Source: Minwuia sp. (GTDB taxonomy: Bacteria > Pseudomonadota > Alphaproteobacteria > Minwuiales > Minwuiaceae). From it: DNA of 64,000 nt. The notes under the pieces are model-generated. The model did not search any database. It was not told the origin of the DNA and worked only from the letters and a program-made list of their open reading frames with translations. Location: the NCBI GenBank assembly GCA_029210175.1, contig JARGPL010000030.1, positions 1 through 64,000 on the forward strand, in the 5' to 3' direction. A program made the translations under genes and the position numbers. The number at the start of each line of letters is the position of its first letter. Positions within the stretch are counted from its first letter, which is position 1. This document shows, piece after piece, positions 37,376-46,238 of this stretch.

Positions 37376-39568
37376 ATGATCGCACGGCGCGCCATACCCA
37401 TCTTCCTGAGTTTCGGCGAGAACATCAGCCGGGGATCCGCCGTGTCTGCCGTCAGTCACGTGGCCCTGCTTGTCGGGCTGGCCGTCGCATCGCCGGGCCT
37501 GTTCGATGGAGAGCCGGACGACATCGGCGGCTTCCCGATTTCGATCCAGGTCTTTCCGGACGTCTATCAGGAACCGCTGGTCGTTGAACTCGTCGATGAG
37601 TCCGCCCTGCTGCCTGAGCCTGTCTCTGAACCTGTCTCTGAACCCGAGCCTGAGCCTGAAATTCCGGTTGTGGCGGAACCTGAAGTGGCCGAGGCCGAAC
37701 CCGCGCCCGAACCGACCCGGGTGCTGGTGCCGGAACCTGCGACCATCGAAGCCCCGCCCCAGGCACCTGAGATTTCACTCCCCGACGTCCGTCAGGCTGC
37801 AATTGAAGCTGCCAGACGTGCGGAGAGGCCAGTGGCCGGACCTGCGGCCCTCGCCCCGAATGCCGGCGATGTATCCCTGATCTATGAAAAAGGCCCCGAC
37901 CTGACACCTCAGGAGGAGCAAGGCCTGTCGGCACCGCCAAGCACGCTTCGGCTTGGGGGGCAGACACCGCCTGTCGTGCCCAATGCAGCCCCTCCGGCGA
38001 CCGACGCCCCGGACATCCCCGAAGACCCAAAGGACATCGCGCGCGAGATCCGCAAGACCGAGGCCTTGCAGGCACAGGCGGAACTGGCTGAGAAGACCGC
38101 GCCTGACGATGCCGCCGCACTGGAGGCTGCAGCCAGAGCTGCGGCGCTGAAGGAGCGGTTGCAGCAGTTGGAGCTGGCCCGCCTGACCCCTGACGACTCG
38201 CTGGCCGCCGCAGCCCAGGCTGCCGATGGCGCAAGCAGCGCAGCCGCCAAGGCCCTGGCACTGGCACAGGCCACGACCGCAGCCGTGTTGCAGGCCCGGG
38301 CCGCCAACCCCGCCCCCACGCCGCCGGCCCGCAAGGCACTGCAGGAAGCATCCGACGCGGCACGCGATGTGACCAGTGCGGCGACAGACGCGCAGAACGC
38401 AGCCGAGGCCGCACGCCGGGCCGCAGCAGCAGGGGCCGTCGACAAGGCGGAACAGGAACGCGCGACTGCCGAGACCGCGCTTGATCGCGCCGAGCGATCA
38501 CGCCAGACAGCCATTGCCGCGCTTGACCGTGTGATCGACGCCGCGGCGACTGCCTTGGCGCAGGCGGAAAAAGAGTCGCAGGCCAAGCCGGATGTCCCGG
38601 ACAGCGCCAGCGCCGAGAAGGTACTGAGCGAGAGCAAGCCACCGACGGAAGACAAGCCCCTGACCGCCGAAGAGCAGGCCCGCGCCAGGAGCGCCGTGGA
38701 ACGCTATCGGAAAGCCGCCGAAGAGGGCTATGCCCACGCCGAATACAATCTGGCAAAGGCCATTGATGAGGGACGGGGCGCCGAGAAGGATCCCGCGAAG
38801 TCCGCACGGATCCTCGAACGGCTGGCCAGGCGTGGTTATCAACCGGCGCAGGTTCGCCTCGCCGAAAAGCATCTGAAGGGTGACGGCGTCGAAAAGGATC
38901 GCAAGCGCGCGTTCGTTCTGTTGAAGATGGCTGCCGATGAAGGCAACCGCACTGCGAAACGGGCCGTGAAGGCACTGGATCGGGAGATGTCGGCGGAAGA
39001 ACGCCAGAAGGCTGAAATTGAATCCGGCCGCTGGCGTCGCTTCATCGAGAAGGAAAAGACCGACCGCGCCATTGCGCCCGCACAGCAGAGACAGCTCGAC
39101 GGCGATCTGCGCAAGGCAGTATCCGGCGGCAATGTGGAGCAGATCGAGGTGCTTCTGCGTTCCGGTGCCGATCCGAATGCCATCGATGCCGCGGGGCGCG
39201 ACGCCATCATCGCAGCATCATGGCGCGGCAAGGAAATGGTGGTGGAGTTCCTGATCGAGCGGGGCGTGGATATCGACACGCGCGACTTCGAGGGCCGCAC
39301 CCCCCTCGCCTGGGCCGCGATCAATGGCTATGCGTCGATTACCGAAGACCTGTTGAGCCAGCAGGCCGACCCGGACGCCACTGACGGATCAGGCGTCACA
39401 CCGCTGATGCGCGCGGCCTGGAACGGGCACGAGGATGTGGTCAAGACCCTGCTTGAGATGGGCGCCAGCCCTGACCTGCGGGATGCCGAAGGCAAGACCG
39501 CCCGCGACAGGGCGCTGGAGGAACGCTGGGAACGCGTCGCACGCATTCTGGATCGCCAGTCGAACTGA
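37376..39568 (+). CDS. TolA-like anchored protein with Sel1 and ankyrin repeats
   Basis: A 730-residue protein with an unusual layout. A short cytoplasmic N-terminus is followed by one membrane helix (about 22-42, SAVSAVSHVALLVGLAVASP, as in TonB/TolA), a Pro-Glu-rich spacer (about 75-140, EPVSEPEPEPE), a long Ala-rich helix (about 190-430, resembling TolA domain II), two or three Sel1-type repeats (about 440-540, AEEGYAHAEYNLAKAIDEGR) and four ankyrin repeats (about 580-725, GRTPLAWAAINGYASITEDL). If oriented like TolA, the repeats lie in the periplasm and would offer a protein-binding surface near the outer membrane. No tolQ/R or exbB/D genes are adjacent. Function unknown. Confidence 0.8.
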   Translation: MIARRAIPIFLSFGENISRGSAVSAVSHVALLVGLAVASPGLFDGEPDDIGGFPISIQVFPDVYQEPLVVELVDESALLPEPVSEPVSEPEPEPEIPVVAEPEVAEAEPAPEPTRVLVPEPATIEAPPQAPEISLPDVRQAAIEAARRAERPVAGPAALAPNAGDVSLIYEKGPDLTPQEEQGLSAPPSTLRLGGQTPPVVPNAAPPATDAPDIPEDPKDIAREIRKTEALQAQAELAEKTAPDDAAALEAAARAAALKERLQQLELARLTPDDSLAAAAQAADGASSAAAKALALAQATTAAVLQARAANPAPTPPARKALQEASDAARDVTSAATDAQNAAEAARRAAAAGAVDKAEQERATAETALDRAERSRQTAIAALDRVIDAAATALAQAEKESQAKPDVPDSASAEKVLSESKPPTEDKPLTAEEQARARSAVERYRKAAEEGYAHAEYNLAKAIDEGRGAEKDPAKSARILERLARRGYQPAQVRLAEKHLKGDGVEKDRKRAFVLLKMAADEGNRTAKRAVKALDREMSAEERQKAEIESGRWRRFIEKEKTDRAIAPAQQRQLDGDLRKAVSGGNVEQIEVLLRSGADPNAIDAAGRDAIIAASWRGKEMVVEFLIERGVDIDTRDFEGRTPLAWAAINGYASITEDLLSQQADPDATDGSGVTPLMRAAWNGHEDVVKTLLEMGASPDLRDAEGKTARDRALEERWERVARILDRQSN

Positions 39569-39713
39569 CGGATGGTCCACGGACGGCCGGCCCGTCGCCC
39601 CTTGCCTGTCCAGACAGCGCCGCGCACCGAAACCGGACCCAGCGACCGAACCGTCATCCGGCACAACAGTCCGTTCCATGGAATGATGGCATCACCGGAC
39701 CACGCATGAAAAC

Positions 39714-39741
39714 GGCACCGCCGGATTGCTCCGGCGATGCC
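39714..39741 (-). terminator. terminator downstream of the MscS gene
   Basis: GGCA-C-CGCCGGA pairs with TCCGGCG-A-TGCC around a TTGC loop (one internal mismatch), followed on the minus strand by GTTTTC, 40 bases after the mscS-type stop. Confidence 0.7.
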
Positions 39742-39781
39742 GCATTCAGATCAGATGGCTCTGAGCGCCGGATCGAAAGGT

Positions 39782-40615
39782 TCAGTCGGCGGCGTCCTTG
39801 ATCATATGGATGGAGCGCTGCGGGAACGGAATTTCAACCCCGATTTCGTCCATCTTTTCCTTCATGGCCTGCGTGTAATCGAACTTCAGGCCCCAGTAGT
39901 CGGCAGCCGCGCACCAGAGGCGGATCGTGATGTCCACCGAGCTGTCGCCCAGATTGGACACAACGATCTGCGGTGCCGGTTCCTGCATCACGCGGGAATC
40001 TGCATCGGCAATCGCACGCAGCGTCTTCATGGCTTCCACGTGGCTGGAGCCATAGCCGATACCGAGCACGAAATCGCAGCGCCGGGTCGGATGATGGCTG
40101 AAGTTCTTGATTGCCGTGTTCCAGAGCGATCCGTTCGGGACAATGATGTGCACATTGTCAGCCGTGTGCATCTCTGTGACGAACAGCGACACGCTGTCGA
40201 CCGTTCCCGCGACGCCGCCAGCTTCAATGAAATGCCCCTGCTTGAACGGGCGGAACGCCAGGATCATGACGCCTGCAGCCAGGTTGCCCAGGGCCCCCTG
40301 AAACGCCAGACCGATGGCCAGGCCCGCAGCACCCATCAGGGCCACGAAGCTGGTGGTCTCCACACCGAACTGGTCCAGCGCGGCAATGATCGTGAACGCG
40401 ATCACGCCATACCGGGCAATGTTGGACACGAAATTCGCGATCAGGGGATCGGTCTTCTTCGTGCGGGTCAGCAGCTTGCGGACGGCGCGGCCAACCCAAC
40501 CGGCGGCCATGAAGCCGACGACCAGGATGACGATCACGCCGACCACGGCGATGGCATATTCAGCCGCATAGGCGATGAGGAATTCCATCGCCTCCGAGGT
40601 CTTTTCTGAATCCAT
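39782..40615 (-). CDS. small-conductance mechanosensitive channel, MscS family
   Basis: A 277-residue channel of the minimal MscS size. Three membrane helices lead into the pore helix GAAGLAIGLAFQGALGNLAAGVMIL, with the Gly/Ala packing typical of TM3, then the beta domain FIEAGGVAGTVDSVSLFVTEMHTADNVHIIVPNG and the C-terminal alpha-beta vestibule. It opens under membrane tension to release solutes on hypo-osmotic shock. It is 34 bases downstream of the AsmA gene, so they may be co-transcribed, and a terminator follows. Confidence 0.95.
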   Translation of the reverse strand: MDSEKTSEAMEFLIAYAAEYAIAVVGVIVILVVGFMAAGWVGRAVRKLLTRTKKTDPLIANFVSNIARYGVIAFTIIAALDQFGVETTSFVALMGAAGLAIGLAFQGALGNLAAGVMILAFRPFKQGHFIEAGGVAGTVDSVSLFVTEMHTADNVHIIVPNGSLWNTAIKNFSHHPTRRCDFVLGIGYGSSHVEAMKTLRAIADADSRVMQEPAPQIVVSNLGDSSVDITIRLWCAAADYWGLKFDYTQAMKEKMDEIGVEIPFPQRSIHMIKDAAD

Positions 40616-40649
40616 TCTTGTTATTCCCTCTCAGATGGTCGGTGTCGGG

Positions 40650-42758
40650 TCAGTTTGTCCCGAACAGCCCCTTGAGCTTTTTCGTCGCGCCTTCGACCGG
40701 GTTGGAGGATTCTTCCTTCGTCGGTTCGGTGGCACTCCCACTTTCCGGAGCCGACGCTGCGCCGCCGCCGGTCACACTGTCGAGCAGTCCCTTGACGGCA
40801 CCTGCGCCGCCTTCGGTCACGCCCTTCACGGCACCACCGGCACCATCGATCACACCCTTGACGGCATCACCCGGTGCCTCCAGCACGCCACGCACCACGC
40901 CCTCCAGATCCGGCTGGATCGACGGATCGTCGAAGCTGCCGGTGATCTTGATCGGAACGCCCAGACCACCAGCGGACTTGGAACCCTGACCGGCAAGGCT
41001 GGCCACCAGTTTCGGCAGTACGCGGTAGTCGATCTGGCGCGGCGGCAGGGACACCTTGCCCTCACCCGTCACGCGCAGCAGCGGTGCATTCATCATCAGA
41101 TCGGAGTTGCTGATGACGCCATTGCTGGCCGTCCAGGTCGCGGAGATCTCGGCAAAGTCGGTCTTTTCGGCCTTGTCGTAATCAAGGTCCAGATTGGCGG
41201 TGGAAACGCCTCGCACCGCAGCGGCGAGGTTGTAGCCGATGATCGCACCATCGCGCACCGTCAGGCCACCGGAGCCATTCAGCGCCGAGACGATCTGGCG
41301 CTCCGATGCGCCCGCAGTCGTCATGTCGATCGCCAGTTCGACAGTACCCAGGAAGTCGCCGAAGTCAGCAAACTGCTGCAGCATCGGCTGTGCCTGGATC
41401 CCGTCACCATTCAGCTTGATGGCGAACTTCGGGCTTTCACCGCGACGGTCGATGCTGACCGCACCGGTGGCATTGCCGTCATAGAGACCCAGTTCCGCGA
41501 TCGTCAGGTTGGTACGCTTGCCCTGTGACACCAGCTTGATGTCCGTGGCGGCGGTGTCGAGGATGCCTGTCTTGATCGAATCCGCCTTGATGCGCATGTC
41601 CACATCCGCAGCGTCCAGACCGGACAGGTCGATGACATCGTCGGACCAGTCCTTGCTGCCGCCAGCCGTATCTGCTGTCGCCGCTTTCGTTGCTGTGGCG
41701 TCTTCCTTCGCTGTCGCCGGCATGTAGGGACGCAGGTCCAGGTCACCGGCGGACAGGTCCGCAAACAGGGACGGACGCGCACCCGCCAGCCCGGCGCGGA
41801 TCGCACCGGTCAGACGGTTCTGATCAAAGCCGATGGCTGCGTCGCTCAGCGCCACCGCCGACGGATCACCGGTGACATTGGCATCCAGGGAGATGGAAGC
41901 AGGCAGCTTCACATCCGGACCCAGGGCAACACCCACCCAGGCCAGCAGATCGCCCAGCTTGTCAGCTGCCACCGTCAACCGGCCCGCACCTTTCGGCGCG
42001 ACCCCGGCACTGGCGGTGCCGTTGAAATCAACCTTGAACAGGTCGCCGCTGTCCACGGTCAGCCGCAGCGCGGTTTCCTGACCTGCGGCAATGGCCTGCG
42101 GCTTGTCCACATGGGTCACGACCGTGACCGTACGGCCCTGCCAGTCAGCACTGGCTTCCATGTCGAAGGGACCGGCGAAATCCGGCAGGGAAAGCTTTGC
42201 GTTGATGCCGTCGAGCCGCTGGCGCATGCCCGTCTGCGCATCGAAATAGCTGAACGTCGCGTTCTCCAGCCGCACATCCGACAGGCGCAGGGCAAGTGCA
42301 TCACCGCCGCTGCCGCCATCGCCGCCGGTTCCTGCCGAACTGTCGGCAGCCGGTGCCGCCGCACCGGCGGCCGGTGTGAATTCAAAGTTGAAGCGGCCCT
42401 TGGCATCCTTCTCGATGGCGATGACCGGCTCGACGAGCACGAAACGCTTGATCACGACCTCGCCGGAGATGGCAGCCATCAGGTCGACTTCGATGTCAGC
42501 CGCCTTCAACTGCACCAGATTATCGGCCTCGCCGCCAGCGGCATTGCTGAGGGCAACTTCCGGCAGCGTCAGCTTTACATTGGGGAAGATGGAGAAGCTC
42601 GGATCACCATTGACGGTCAGCTTGCGCCCCGTCGTGCTCTCGACCTCTTCCTTCACATAATCGACCAGCGTGCTGGTCGGCACCACGAAGGGCACGATGA
42701 TGACAACAGCCACCAGCAGCACCAGAATTATCCCGATAGCGATCAGAACGCGTTTCAT
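40650..42758 (-). CDS. AsmA family protein
   Basis: A 702-residue inner-membrane-anchored periplasmic protein. One N-terminal helix (about 4-26, VLIAIGIILVLLVAVVIIVP) is followed by YVKEEVESTTGRKLTVNGD, the AsmA N-terminal signature, beta-strand-rich repeats with a Gly/Ser/Asp-rich insert near residue 150 (AADSSAGTGGDGGSGGDA), and the AsmA C-terminal DYRVLPKLVASLAG plus IKITGSFDDPSIQPDL. The tail (about 625-700) is low-complexity Gly/Ala/Lys. Family members are thought to carry phospholipid between membranes. I use the ATG at 42758 with GAGGGAG upstream; the frame extends to 43790 without sense. It probably heads a transcript with the MscS gene. Confidence 0.92.
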   Translation of the reverse strand: MKRVLIAIGIILVLLVAVVIIVPFVVPTSTLVDYVKEEVESTTGRKLTVNGDPSFSIFPNVKLTLPEVALSNAAGGEADNLVQLKAADIEVDLMAAISGEVVIKRFVLVEPVIAIEKDAKGRFNFEFTPAAGAAAPAADSSAGTGGDGGSGGDALALRLSDVRLENATFSYFDAQTGMRQRLDGINAKLSLPDFAGPFDMEASADWQGRTVTVVTHVDKPQAIAAGQETALRLTVDSGDLFKVDFNGTASAGVAPKGAGRLTVAADKLGDLLAWVGVALGPDVKLPASISLDANVTGDPSAVALSDAAIGFDQNRLTGAIRAGLAGARPSLFADLSAGDLDLRPYMPATAKEDATATKAATADTAGGSKDWSDDVIDLSGLDAADVDMRIKADSIKTGILDTAATDIKLVSQGKRTNLTIAELGLYDGNATGAVSIDRRGESPKFAIKLNGDGIQAQPMLQQFADFGDFLGTVELAIDMTTAGASERQIVSALNGSGGLTVRDGAIIGYNLAAAVRGVSTANLDLDYDKAEKTDFAEISATWTASNGVISNSDLMMNAPLLRVTGEGKVSLPPRQIDYRVLPKLVASLAGQGSKSAGGLGVPIKITGSFDDPSIQPDLEGVVRGVLEAPGDAVKGVIDGAGGAVKGVTEGGAGAVKGLLDSVTGGGAASAPESGSATEPTKEESSNPVEGATKKLKGLFGTN

Positions 42759-43040
42759 CGGTCTCCCTCTCATTGCAATTTGTGACACTTCTTGACTGAC
42801 ATTTCGCACCAGTCCAGCCCCTGTCGGAGTTGTCACACGCATGGCACAGGCCGTCAGCCAGGAAATGTCCCTGTTGGCGGGCATGATAGCAGGTTGTGTG
42901 CCACCATTGCGTCCACGGATGCCGCGCTTCAGCTTGCAGGCGATGCATGGGGGTATGCCGCCGGCCTTTCGGCACTTCCGGTTCGCACCCCCCTGCCGTA
43001 ATGTCGGACATCGCCGTGACAACCCTGGGGAGGATAGCTG

Positions 43041-43877
43041 ATGTCCAATGGCAACGTACTGGCGGGTGCCGCCGATCTGAATGGCAAGTATGCCGATGTC
43101 GTGCCCCGCGCGGCGAGCAGTATCCTGCTGATCCGCGACGGTGATGACGGGCTGGAAGTCTTCATGGTGAAACGCCATCACAAGATCGACTTCGCATCCG
43201 GCGCGATGGTCTTCCCCGGCGGCAAGGTCGACCCTGAGGACAGTGACGCAGAAGCACGCGCGGCAACTGTCGGTGCCGATGGCCTGGATGACACCCAACT
43301 GGGGTTTCAGGTTTCCGCCATCCGGGAGGCGTTCGAGGAAACCGGTGTCCTGATTGCCACGAAGGCAGACGGAACGGAACTGACCGGCACGGAAGCCACC
43401 GCACTGAAGGATCTCTATGCCGAGAAGCTGGAAGCCAACCAGATCACCATGGGCGCGATGGCCAGGGCCGAGGGCCTGCTGTTCCGCGTCGATCGACTGG
43501 AAGCCTTCGCCCACTGGATCACGCCGCCGGTCATGCCGAAGCGCTTCGACACCCCGTTCTTCATCGCCGAGGCACCGGAGGCCCAGGTGGCAGGTGCCCT
43601 GCACGACGGCAAGGAAGCCGTGGAAAGCGTCTGGACCACCCCGCATGGCGTGCTTGAGCAGGTGGATCGTGGCGAAGTGACCATGGTCTTTGCCACGCGC
43701 CTGAACCTCAACCTGCTGGGCGAATCCAGCACGGTAGAGGAAGCCATGGCGAGTGCCGCGGCCCGGACCCCGGTCATCGTGACGCCGCATGTCTACGTGA
43801 AGGATGGCCGACGCATGATCGACATTCCGGCCGACGCGGGTTTTGGCAAGGCAACCTGGGATACGGGCGCAGGCTGA
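43041..43877 (+). CDS. Nudix hydrolase, long-loop (NUDT19-like) type
   Basis: A 278-residue Nudix protein, third of this type in the window. VPRAASSILLIRDGDD and FASGAMVFPGGKVDPED lead into an insertion of about thirty residues, followed by SAIREAFEETGVLIA with the catalytic REUXEE glutamates, and HWITPPVMPKRFDTPFFIAEAP is shared with the pair at 28.8-30.2 kb. It is likely a CoA- or nucleotide-diphosphate hydrolase. It is alone on the plus strand, 282 bases from the divergent AsmA gene, and it borders the AT-rich islet on its 3' side. Confidence 0.85.
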   Translation: MSNGNVLAGAADLNGKYADVVPRAASSILLIRDGDDGLEVFMVKRHHKIDFASGAMVFPGGKVDPEDSDAEARAATVGADGLDDTQLGFQVSAIREAFEETGVLIATKADGTELTGTEATALKDLYAEKLEANQITMGAMARAEGLLFRVDRLEAFAHWITPPVMPKRFDTPFFIAEAPEAQVAGALHDGKEAVESVWTTPHGVLEQVDRGEVTMVFATRLNLNLLGESSTVEEAMASAAARTPVIVTPHVYVKDGRRMIDIPADAGFGKATWDTGAG

Positions 43878-43885
43878 CTTCCAGT

Positions 43886-44455
43886 CTATCGCCTTAAAAC
43901 CAGGTCAATTTCGATTGTTGCAATACAATCTGGACGATCGGAATTAATAGCGTAAGTTCCAAGATATAGGTCGTGCGCGGAATCCAATCTGATTAAACGA
44001 GAACCGTTTACAGGAATTCTGAGGACCGACGGACTAGACATAATATTATTATCCGAAATTATCCAATCCACCCCAACAAATCGGTACGACTGCTTGATAA
44101 GGGCATTCTTGATGACTTTATTGATTCTTTGCTCAAAATCACTCAACGAGTCTCCATCATTTGATCCAGTCAATTCAGCATCAATACCGTAACCACCTAA
44201 ATGTGTACCACCCATACCCAAGAAAACTTCAGGATTCTTTGTAATTTGAACTGGGTTTTGACTATCACATCCCTCAAATTGCTGAGCAGTTCTTCCCATA
44301 GTTAGGTTTTTTTGCAACAACTCTGGTGGATTAACGTACTTCGAAATAGAAAAAAGCAAAGTATCGTAATACCAAGGACTTCCCCCCAGCAAAATTGCTG
44401 GAACTACCAACCTCCTTAATCGAACCCATATGTTTTCTTTTCCTATCTCATCCAT
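43886..44455 (-). CDS. hypothetical protein of AT-rich islet
   Basis: An unrecognised 189-residue protein. Charged residues at the N-terminus (MDEIGKENIWVRLRRL) precede one likely membrane segment (VVPAILLGGSPWYYDTLLF), and the rest looks like an alpha-beta domain (FEQRINKVIKNALIKQSY, RFVGVDWIISDNN, CIATIEIDLVLRR). No motif places it in a known family. Base composition and codon choice are far more A/T-rich than all neighbours, so it was probably acquired. It follows the Cas2-like gene by 82 bases on the same strand and may be its partner. A CTCC-rich stretch just upstream (GGAGGAG on the minus strand) gives a strong ribosome site, which supports real translation. Confidence 0.6.
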   Translation of the reverse strand: MDEIGKENIWVRLRRLVVPAILLGGSPWYYDTLLFSISKYVNPPELLQKNLTMGRTAQQFEGCDSQNPVQITKNPEVFLGMGGTHLGGYGIDAELTGSNDGDSLSDFEQRINKVIKNALIKQSYRFVGVDWIISDNNIMSSPSVLRIPVNGSRLIRLDSAHDLYLGTYAINSDRPDCIATIEIDLVLRR

Positions 44456-44537
44456 CAGCTCCTCCTAAGATCATCAAAAAAACCTACAAAACTTAAACAT
44501 CACCTCTCAAGAACCAATCAAATAACTTCAAATAACA

Positions 44538-44807
44538 CTACCAATTTCTATTCTCACCCTTAAGCCAAGCACCGCACCCATAATTCAACGCCGCCCAGTT
44601 TTTCCTTAACCGAGCGACAAATAGAATATCATCTTGGTCGAGGAACCCTTTCAAACTATCACGAACTTCAGATACTGAGTCAGTTGTGTCGAGCAACCAA
44701 ACAGATTCTAATTCTTTGCAATGCGTATGCTTGCGAAGCGCCTTGAATAGTCCAGAATAGTTCTGCCCCGGCTTGCGAAGGTCATAAGTCACGAGAACAA
44801 CTGCCAT
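44538..44807 (-). CDS. Cas2/SinR-like protein without CRISPR locus
   Basis: An 89-residue protein with the ferredoxin-like Cas2 fold pattern: VVLVTYDLRKPGQNY (Asp9 at the place of the Cas2 metal-binding aspartate), ALRKHTHCKELESVWLLDTT, then DDILFVARLRKNWAALNYG. This wording is that of the solitary SinR-type Cas2 relatives rather than adaptation Cas2. The ATG at 44807 has GGAGG eleven bases upstream; a TTG at 44825 would add six residues. No cas1, repeats or spacers are seen within the window. The gene lies in A/T-rich DNA unlike its surroundings. Function unknown; solitary relatives are often small nucleases or VapD-like. Confidence 0.75.
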   Translation of the reverse strand: MAVVLVTYDLRKPGQNYSGLFKALRKHTHCKELESVWLLDTTDSVSEVRDSLKGFLDQDDILFVARLRKNWAALNYGCGAWLKGENRNW

Positions 44808-44883
44808 GGCACCGCACACCTCCAAGATCGATTGACACTACAAAAATGCAACCCTGAGTCAATACTCTGCGATCCAAAAACGC

Positions 44884-44917
44884 CAAAAAAAAGAGCCGCT
44901 ACCTTTCGGTGCGGCTC
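44884..44917 (-). terminator. Rho-independent terminator of leuB
   Basis: GAGCCGC pairs with GCGGCTC, with an inner ACC/GGT pair and a short loop, followed on the minus strand by eight T residues. It lies about 170 bases past the leuB stop and marks the right edge of the AT-rich islet. Confidence 0.9.
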
Positions 44918-45006
44918 CTTCTTGAGGCTTTGGTCTGCTGACTGCGATGGGGCTCTTGATCGGCCCTCTGGCGCAGTTTCCTCCCGAGACTCGGGTCAAA
45001 GCTGAA

Positions 45007-45051
45007 CAAACGTTAACCGCATCTTTTCGATGACGCAACGTCAACGTTTGT
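45007..45051 (-). repeat. nested inverted repeat downstream of leuB
   Basis: ACAAACGTT (45007-45015) is repeated inverted as AACGTTTGT (45043-45051), and inside it CATC/GATG forms a second small stem. It lies 36-80 bases past the leuB stop, before the true terminator. It may be a protein-binding site or an RNA 3' structure. Confidence 0.5.
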
Positions 45052-45086
45052 CCGTCTGCACATTAAATCACCTGAATGCCTGGCGA

Positions 45087-46199
45087 TCAGGCAGCCAGCT
45101 TGTCCAGTTCCTTCAACAGGGCATCGGACATGGTCGCGGTGGACACCTGTGCCATGCCTTCCGCCATGATGTCGGGGGTGCGCAGGCCGCGGCTCAGCAC
45201 GTTGTTGACGGCGGTTTCGATCAGGTCTGCATCTTCGGGCAGATCGAAGGTGTAGCGCAGTGACATGGCGTAGGACAGCAAGGTCGCCAGCGGGTTGGCC
45301 TTGCCCTGTCCGGCGATGTCGGGGGCCGAGCCATGCACCGGCTCATAGAGTGACTTGCGGCGGCCCGTCTCGTCCACATCGCCCAGCGAGGCCGACGGCA
45401 GCATGCCCAGCGAACCCGTCAGCATCGCTGCGGTGTCGGACAGCATGTCGCCGAACAGGTTGTCGGTGACGATGACGTCGAACTGCTTCGGCGCGCGCAC
45501 CAGCTGCATGGAACAATTGTCGGCATACATGTGGCTGAGTTCGACGTCGGAGAAGGATTCGGCATGCAGCTTCGTCACTTCCTCACGCCATAGCACACCG
45601 GATTCCATCACGTTGGCCTTCTCGACGGAGCAGACCTTGTTGCCCCGCTTGCGGGCCAGGTCGAAGGCAACGGCGGCAACGCGATGAATTTCCGAGGTGG
45701 TATAGACCTGCGTGTTGATGCCGCGACGCTCTCCGTTCGGCAAGTCCTCGATCCCGCGCGGTTCGCCGAAGTACACGCCACCGGTCAGTTCCCGGATGAT
45801 CATGATATCCAGACCCTCGATGATCTCGCGCTTCAGGGTGGAAGCGTCAACCAGCGGCGCAAAGCAGAGCGCGGGACGCAGGTTGGCATAGAGGCCCAGG
45901 TCCTTGCGCAGGCGCAGCAGGCCCCGCTCCGGCTTCTGCGCGAACGGCAGGTCGTCCCACTTCGGGCCACCAACCGCCCCCAGCAGCACGGCATCGGAAT
46001 TCATTGCCGTGTCGACCACCTTGTCGGTGACGGGAATGCCATGCTTGTCGATGGACGCTCCACCGACCAGGTCTTCGGTCACGTCGAAGCTGACGGCGCG
46101 GCGATGATCCATCCAGTCGATCACCTTGCGCACCACACTCATCACTTCCGGGCCAATCCCGTCGCCGGGCAGCATCAGCAGCTTGCGGTTGGATGCCAT
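45087..46199 (-). CDS. leuB: 3-isopropylmalate dehydrogenase
   Basis: NAD-dependent oxidative decarboxylation of 3-isopropylmalate, the third leucine-specific step. The 370-residue homodimeric enzyme shows [27 protein letters not shown] (substrate-specific loop), [14 protein letters not shown], the metal/substrate site [14 protein letters not shown] and [18 protein letters not shown]. It lies 39 bases downstream of leuD on the same strand. leuC lies 3 kb upstream beyond three plus-strand genes. Terminator and a nested repeat follow. Confidence 0.98.
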   Translation of the reverse strand: MASNRKLLMLPGDGIGPEVMSVVRKVIDWMDHRRAVSFDVTEDLVGGASIDKHGIPVTDKVVDTAMNSDAVLLGAVGGPKWDDLPFAQKPERGLLRLRKDLGLYANLRPALCFAPLVDASTLKREIIEGLDIMIIRELTGGVYFGEPRGIEDLPNGERRGINTQVYTTSEIHRVAAVAFDLARKRGNKVCSVEKANVMESGVLWREEVTKLHAESFSDVELSHMYADNCSMQLVRAPKQFDVIVTDNLFGDMLSDTAAMLTGSLGMLPSASLGDVDETGRRKSLYEPVHGSAPDIAGQGKANPLATLLSYAMSLRYTFDLPEDADLIETAVNNVLSRGLRTPDIMAEGMAQVSTATMSDALLKELDKLAA

Positions 46200-46238
46200 G
46201 GTTTCAAGTCCTCCGGTTCAGGGTCGTTGTCTGGTCAA

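Noticed and set aside
43886-44807. Cas2-like gene as part of a complete CRISPR adaptation module
   Set aside because: The protein resembles solitary SinR-type relatives and the downstream gene is not a Cas1.
43880-44900. Possible CRISPR array near the Cas2-like gene
   Set aside because: No direct repeats with regular spacing were seen in the islet or its flanks, and no cas1 or effector genes are present.
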